A stretch of DNA of 64,000 nt from Polytrichum commune (Eukaryota > Streptophyta > Polytrichopsida > Polytrichales > Polytrichaceae), in the NCBI GenBank assembly GCA_950295325.1, contig OX485806.1:43767169-43831168 (forward strand). Direction: 5' to 3'. Numbering within the stretch: the first letter of the stretch is position 1; every line of letters begins with the position of its first letter. The notes under the pieces were generated by a model. That model was not told the origin of the DNA. It worked only from the letters and a program-made list of their open reading frames with translations, and did not search any database. The position numbers were made by a program, and so were the translations under genes. Shown here piece by piece: positions 60,338 to 64,000 of the stretch.

Positions 60338-62453
60338 AATGGATGATAATAAGTGAAAAATTGCTCTCATATTAAATAATTGTTATCTCACACCAAAATT
60401 GGTTGTATGACACTAAAGGATTCTTCCATAATTGTGAAAGACATAAATATCAATGTGAAAATACAAATGTCTCAATTAAGAACAAACGGAAACTAGTTTA
60501 CTTTAACATATTAATTTTAACCTGAGCATTGTCAACAATAATAGAGGATGGATTCCAGTCAGAATTGATGCTTTAAAACTTGTGATGTAGTACCATAAGA
60601 ATTAGACGGAGGTCTTGTTCACCTGTCCAGGAATGACAAAGAAAACCACTCATATGTTATTGCTCCAATCATCGCACATGATAAATGTGGAGAGTGGGTA
60701 TTGTTGAAATGGATCAGCATCATGGTTAGACTAGGGGTGAATAAACCTGAAAACACAATAACTAACAAAATGACAAAATGACAAAATGACACAATTTAAA
60801 ATAATAACATGCGTCAATAATAATGAAGAATACACCCACAATCTAGAATAACATAGATTAATATCTCACCCTAGTCTGATTGGTGCTAAATGTAACGTCA
60901 ATTGATAGAGCGTTGTTGTGGCCAAACTTTGCCATCATCTTTACTTGCCATTCACGTTGAATGCTTAGGGTGAAAAACAAGTCATTATGTGTTTGAAAAT
61001 TAAGGTCCATTAGCGAGTGTTTTTGGTCGTAGAACGCGTTGTCAAGATTCTCAAATGCCCACACATGGACGTTGACGAGATTAGATGGATGTTTCTCCCA
61101 CAATTTTTCTGCCTTCTTATGAAAAATGTTCCTAACATTGGACGGCAACAAGAATGTGCCGTGTGTGACCAATTTGTTGGACACGGCCAATTCACGAACC
61201 TCTTTAGCGTGTCAGTGCATGATTTGGGCAGGTGATAACCCATATGATGCATTTGAGCAATTTTGTTTCATTTACTCTGATAGCCTAGCACTGAGTGCAT
61301 ATCTAAATCCACCAACCATGGTGCCATGGAAATGTTCTCCAACGACATTTAAGTGTTCTGCCTCTTTATAAATAAGCAAACACAATGAGTGGTCCAAGTA
61401 GGGTTTCTCTGCCACAAAGTGGCCTTGGCACCCTCGCTTCACGGAGTTGCTTGCTAATGTCTTCCCAATACGCATTGTCATTGGACGGATTAATTTGGTC
61501 ACCAGGAAAGACTCGTATTCCAGTACGACCTTCTTCCGTTGTTTTTTTTGCAACATCTTCTGTTTATTTTTTTATATGGGTAAATTTCAATAGAGCTTGC
61601 ATATCATGTGGCACTTTATCGAACTTATTTTTAAGGCCAAAGTTGCACCTAAATCTAGAATGGCCATTAAAGAATGAAATTAATGATATTTTTTTTGGTT
61701 GTGTGGTATATGAGAATGATGGGTGGTATTGGTTTTTGTAGACCCATTTGCATGTTATAGGGTGAAATATGAAAGAACACACATACATATGTAGGCGCCA
61801 CAGCAGGACGCTTGGAAGAACTATGCCTTATGAGTATTTTCATAAAGAAAAACAAACAACGATTGAAGGACATCCAACTGAGGCACCCTCATGATTTTTA
61901 AGTACAATGTACTCCCAATCCTTGATTGATGAAGGAAATGAATACTAATGGTATTTGCTTGGTGAGCACATGATGACAAGTAAAACATGAAGAGCAATGG
62001 GTGTATATCTGATTTCAGAGTACGCAGTAGGTCAAGCCTCAGTACACGTGTCGGATTGTTTGCACAAGGTGTTCACAAAGAGTGTGGCAAGTTAGCATGT
62101 ACAATGTCCTTGGTGAATTCGCAGGGGAAATGAGGATGTTGTTGCTTGCCCTTAATGAAATCCTCAAGTCTATCCCACAATGTAATGGTTAGCATAGAGG
62201 TTTTGTGTGTCCCCTGGCCGTGTGTAACGTGGTTGGTCCATACCAAGTCCTCCATGGGAAATACACATGGAGGGGGATTTTGTAATTTCTCTCTCAATGA
62301 AATTATTAAATCAGCTTGCTTTGAACGAAATATTGTAGTAGAATATTGCGCGAGGTTGTCATCTAACACTATACTAGATTCAATATGAGACTTTGTGCAA
62401 GGACAATGGGCATTAGCCATCTGATGGGCATAAATTGTGGAGCCCATTTCCAT

Positions 62454-64000
62454 GGAGTTGAATGTGATGAAGGAAGAGATCCCTAATCCCTATGTCCTTG
62501 CAATGAATTTAAAAGCAGTGATGCAGAACGCAACATGTTCAAAACCTAATTACTTGACATGACCTTAAAGCTTCGCATTCTCCCAAAATAGTTGATTGGA
62601 CTATTGATCAAGGGATTGATTGCATCCGTTTACCACTAGGTAAATTGCCGGACTTACCACCCTATTGACATGACGTTTTTGAGTCCGGTATCACATTGTG
62701 ATCACAAAACGTGAGGGACATCAATGTGAAGTCTTGGACACCATTAGTGAGGACCAAGGGCTATGCTCCAACTTTACACACGGATAGATCACTCAGTGCA
62801 TTTAAAAAACAACGTGCGGCATATTATAGAGAGGATTAAAATCATTTGAAATAAAAATTATAAAGGAATTCCAAATAATAAAGGGGCCATTAAATGTAGA
62901 CAATCCCATTATAAGTAAGTTAGATGGACATAAAACGTGGGCCATTATTTTTTGTAGAATTAATATAAGGGCTGAAGATAAGGATCCTAGAAGGTATGAT
63001 TAGTATGGTATGTAAACCGCTGCCGTTCTTCCTGTTTTGTGATGAGTTTGGGTCAACATTTTGTAAACCGCATGTTGTGTTTGTGAACACACGGACACTT
63101 TTCCTTTGTTTCCACCCTTACCCTAATTGTGGTGTACTTGGGGTTATTTTTTACGCGCTATAACATTGTGGACTCCACCTTAAATTGTAAATTCTAAACC
63201 CGCTTTACTATGCTCTGCGTTTTTGGTCACTTGCATTGCAATGACCACTATGGTATTTGTGTTGGCATCTCCTATGTGTTTTCATCATAATAGTGTTTGC
63301 AATGGTATTACTTTGCTATGGTCTCCTATGTGTTTTCTTCATAACTTTGTTTGCAATGGTATTATTGTTTGTACCCTTCTTTGTTTCCATGCTTTCCCTC
63401 AACACTCGTCAATTACGTTAGGAAGTAGATTAACTTTTATTACTTAAAAGAAATATAAGGTACAAAAATTGCAGTGACTTGGATAATATAAGTAATGGAA
63501 GGGTGCAAACAAATGGGCCATTTTTGAAATCTAAGTAATTATAGGGAGGCTTTAATTCAACCCTTGAAGGTAAATAGCCCCAAAACAAAAAACCCCCAGC
63601 CGCACGTGGTGCACAAAAATGCCTTAGAGTGATCTACCCGTGTACAACAATTATCGTCTTCCCCTCTGAGCCAAAAATTTTGGCGAGGGGGAATGAAGCA
63701 AACATTCATCCACTATTGTTGAGCAAAAAGTGAAACTCATAGGCTTGCCTCCCTCATCACAGAGATCGTGAGAGGATAATTGTTAAACCATTTTTTGAGT
63801 AAATTTAGTGATCACCACAGTGATTGCGGGGCACTGGATTCTACCGAAGTATATTGTTAATTTGATATATGGATCAATTGAAAGACCAAATGCAGTCAAA
63901 CTATTGTCATGTGACGACAAGTGAAGTGAATTGTGAAATTATTGACAATTGTGAAGATTGTAAGTGATTGAGTTTGAAATTGAGAAAAGAATTGATTAAG
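62454..64000. other. Stretch without a recognised gene
   Basis: Upstream flank of the second transposase copy. A roughly 58-base tandem duplication lies at 63264-63372 (CTCCTATGTGTTTTCWTCAT then GTTTGCAATGGTATTA). No terminal repeat matching GGCAGACAATAT was found, so the end of the second transposon copy is either decayed or outside the window. Confidence 0.5.

Larger units (their letters stand above)
54590..62453 (-). pseudogene. Transposase gene of the second, inverted transposon copy, split by two solo LTRs
   Basis: The pieces follow the exon order of 26761-30040: 62453-62073 (MEDLVWTNHVTHGQG and SMLTITLWDRL), about 61720-60858 (CNFGLKNKFDKVPHDMQALL, KMMAKFGHNNALSIDVTFST), about 60720-60500 (second-D region, SSIIVDNAQ), 57959-57207 (LCLWHIRKAWGENA and LISDILTHYWYNVQYKAYKF), then 55157-54590 (VIVRETGTKHGTQRATPMAH). 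The two gaps are exactly the solo LTRs at 57965-60337 and 55158-57201. Across the second gap the reading continues DDGV-IVRETGTKHG when the insert and one duplicated GACAC are ignored. The gene has other stops and is dead. No terminal repeats of this copy were found in the window. Confidence 0.85.

Overview
The window looks like a repeat-dominated chromosome segment of a streptophyte plant, more likely a non-seed lineage (bryophyte, lycophyte, fern or charophyte) than a flowering plant. The evidence is GT-AG introns in the transposon genes, plant-type MULE/SWIM transposases, gypsy, copia and LINE relics, short TTTAGGG-type telomere-like motifs, a gypsy element that carries its own cytosine methyltransferase, and a bacterial-style amino-methyltransferase gene relic. 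The species cannot be fixed from sequence alone. I see no convincing intact single-copy host gene; nearly every recognisable protein belongs to a mobile element.

Layout, left to right. 1-540: end of a GC-rich minisatellite with a conserved structured tail; a near-identical second copy lies at 51339-52164. 748-3030 (minus): broken multi-exon gene for a beta-class DNA amino-methyltransferase (N4-cytosine or N6-adenine type). 3165-3810: satellite of eight palindromes centred on CCGTTAACGG. 4300-6631: decayed MULE-type transposase with a SWIM zinc finger, followed by a SINE-like insert and a duplicated MULE 3' end. 7390-13261: broken gypsy-type fossil with part order protease, cytosine-5 methyltransferase, reverse transcriptase, RNase H, integrase, 3' LTR. 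14627-19350: PIF1-like (Helitron-type) helicase relic entered by a LINE that has a perfect 16-bp target duplication, next to a solo LTR. 21338-25997: AT-rich dispersed repeats, an LTR of the methyltransferase-bearing gypsy family, and minisatellites.

25998-39375 is the best-preserved element: a 13.4-kb terminal-inverted-repeat DNA transposon with a 9-bp target duplication. It carries two convergent multi-exon genes: a DDE plus SWIM transposase on the plus strand and a large protein ending in a Ulp1-type (C48) SUMO protease on the minus strand. It sits inside a short tandem repeat. A second, inverted copy occupies about 52940-62453 and was later hit by two solo LTRs of the methyltransferase gypsy family, each with a perfect 5-bp target duplication. 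A third fragment lies at 40640-41560.

The rest is a copia fossil (41580-44830, minus), a 760-bp MITE-like element (46254-47013), five solo LTRs of a roughly 970-bp family (one nested in another), and AT-rich stretches without genes. The strongest leads are two unrelated DNA methyltransferase relics within 9 kb, both in or beside mobile DNA; the complete Ulp1-bearing transposon family; and two unusual structured repeats (the double-AACGG palindrome array and the minisatellite tail with interleaved stems).
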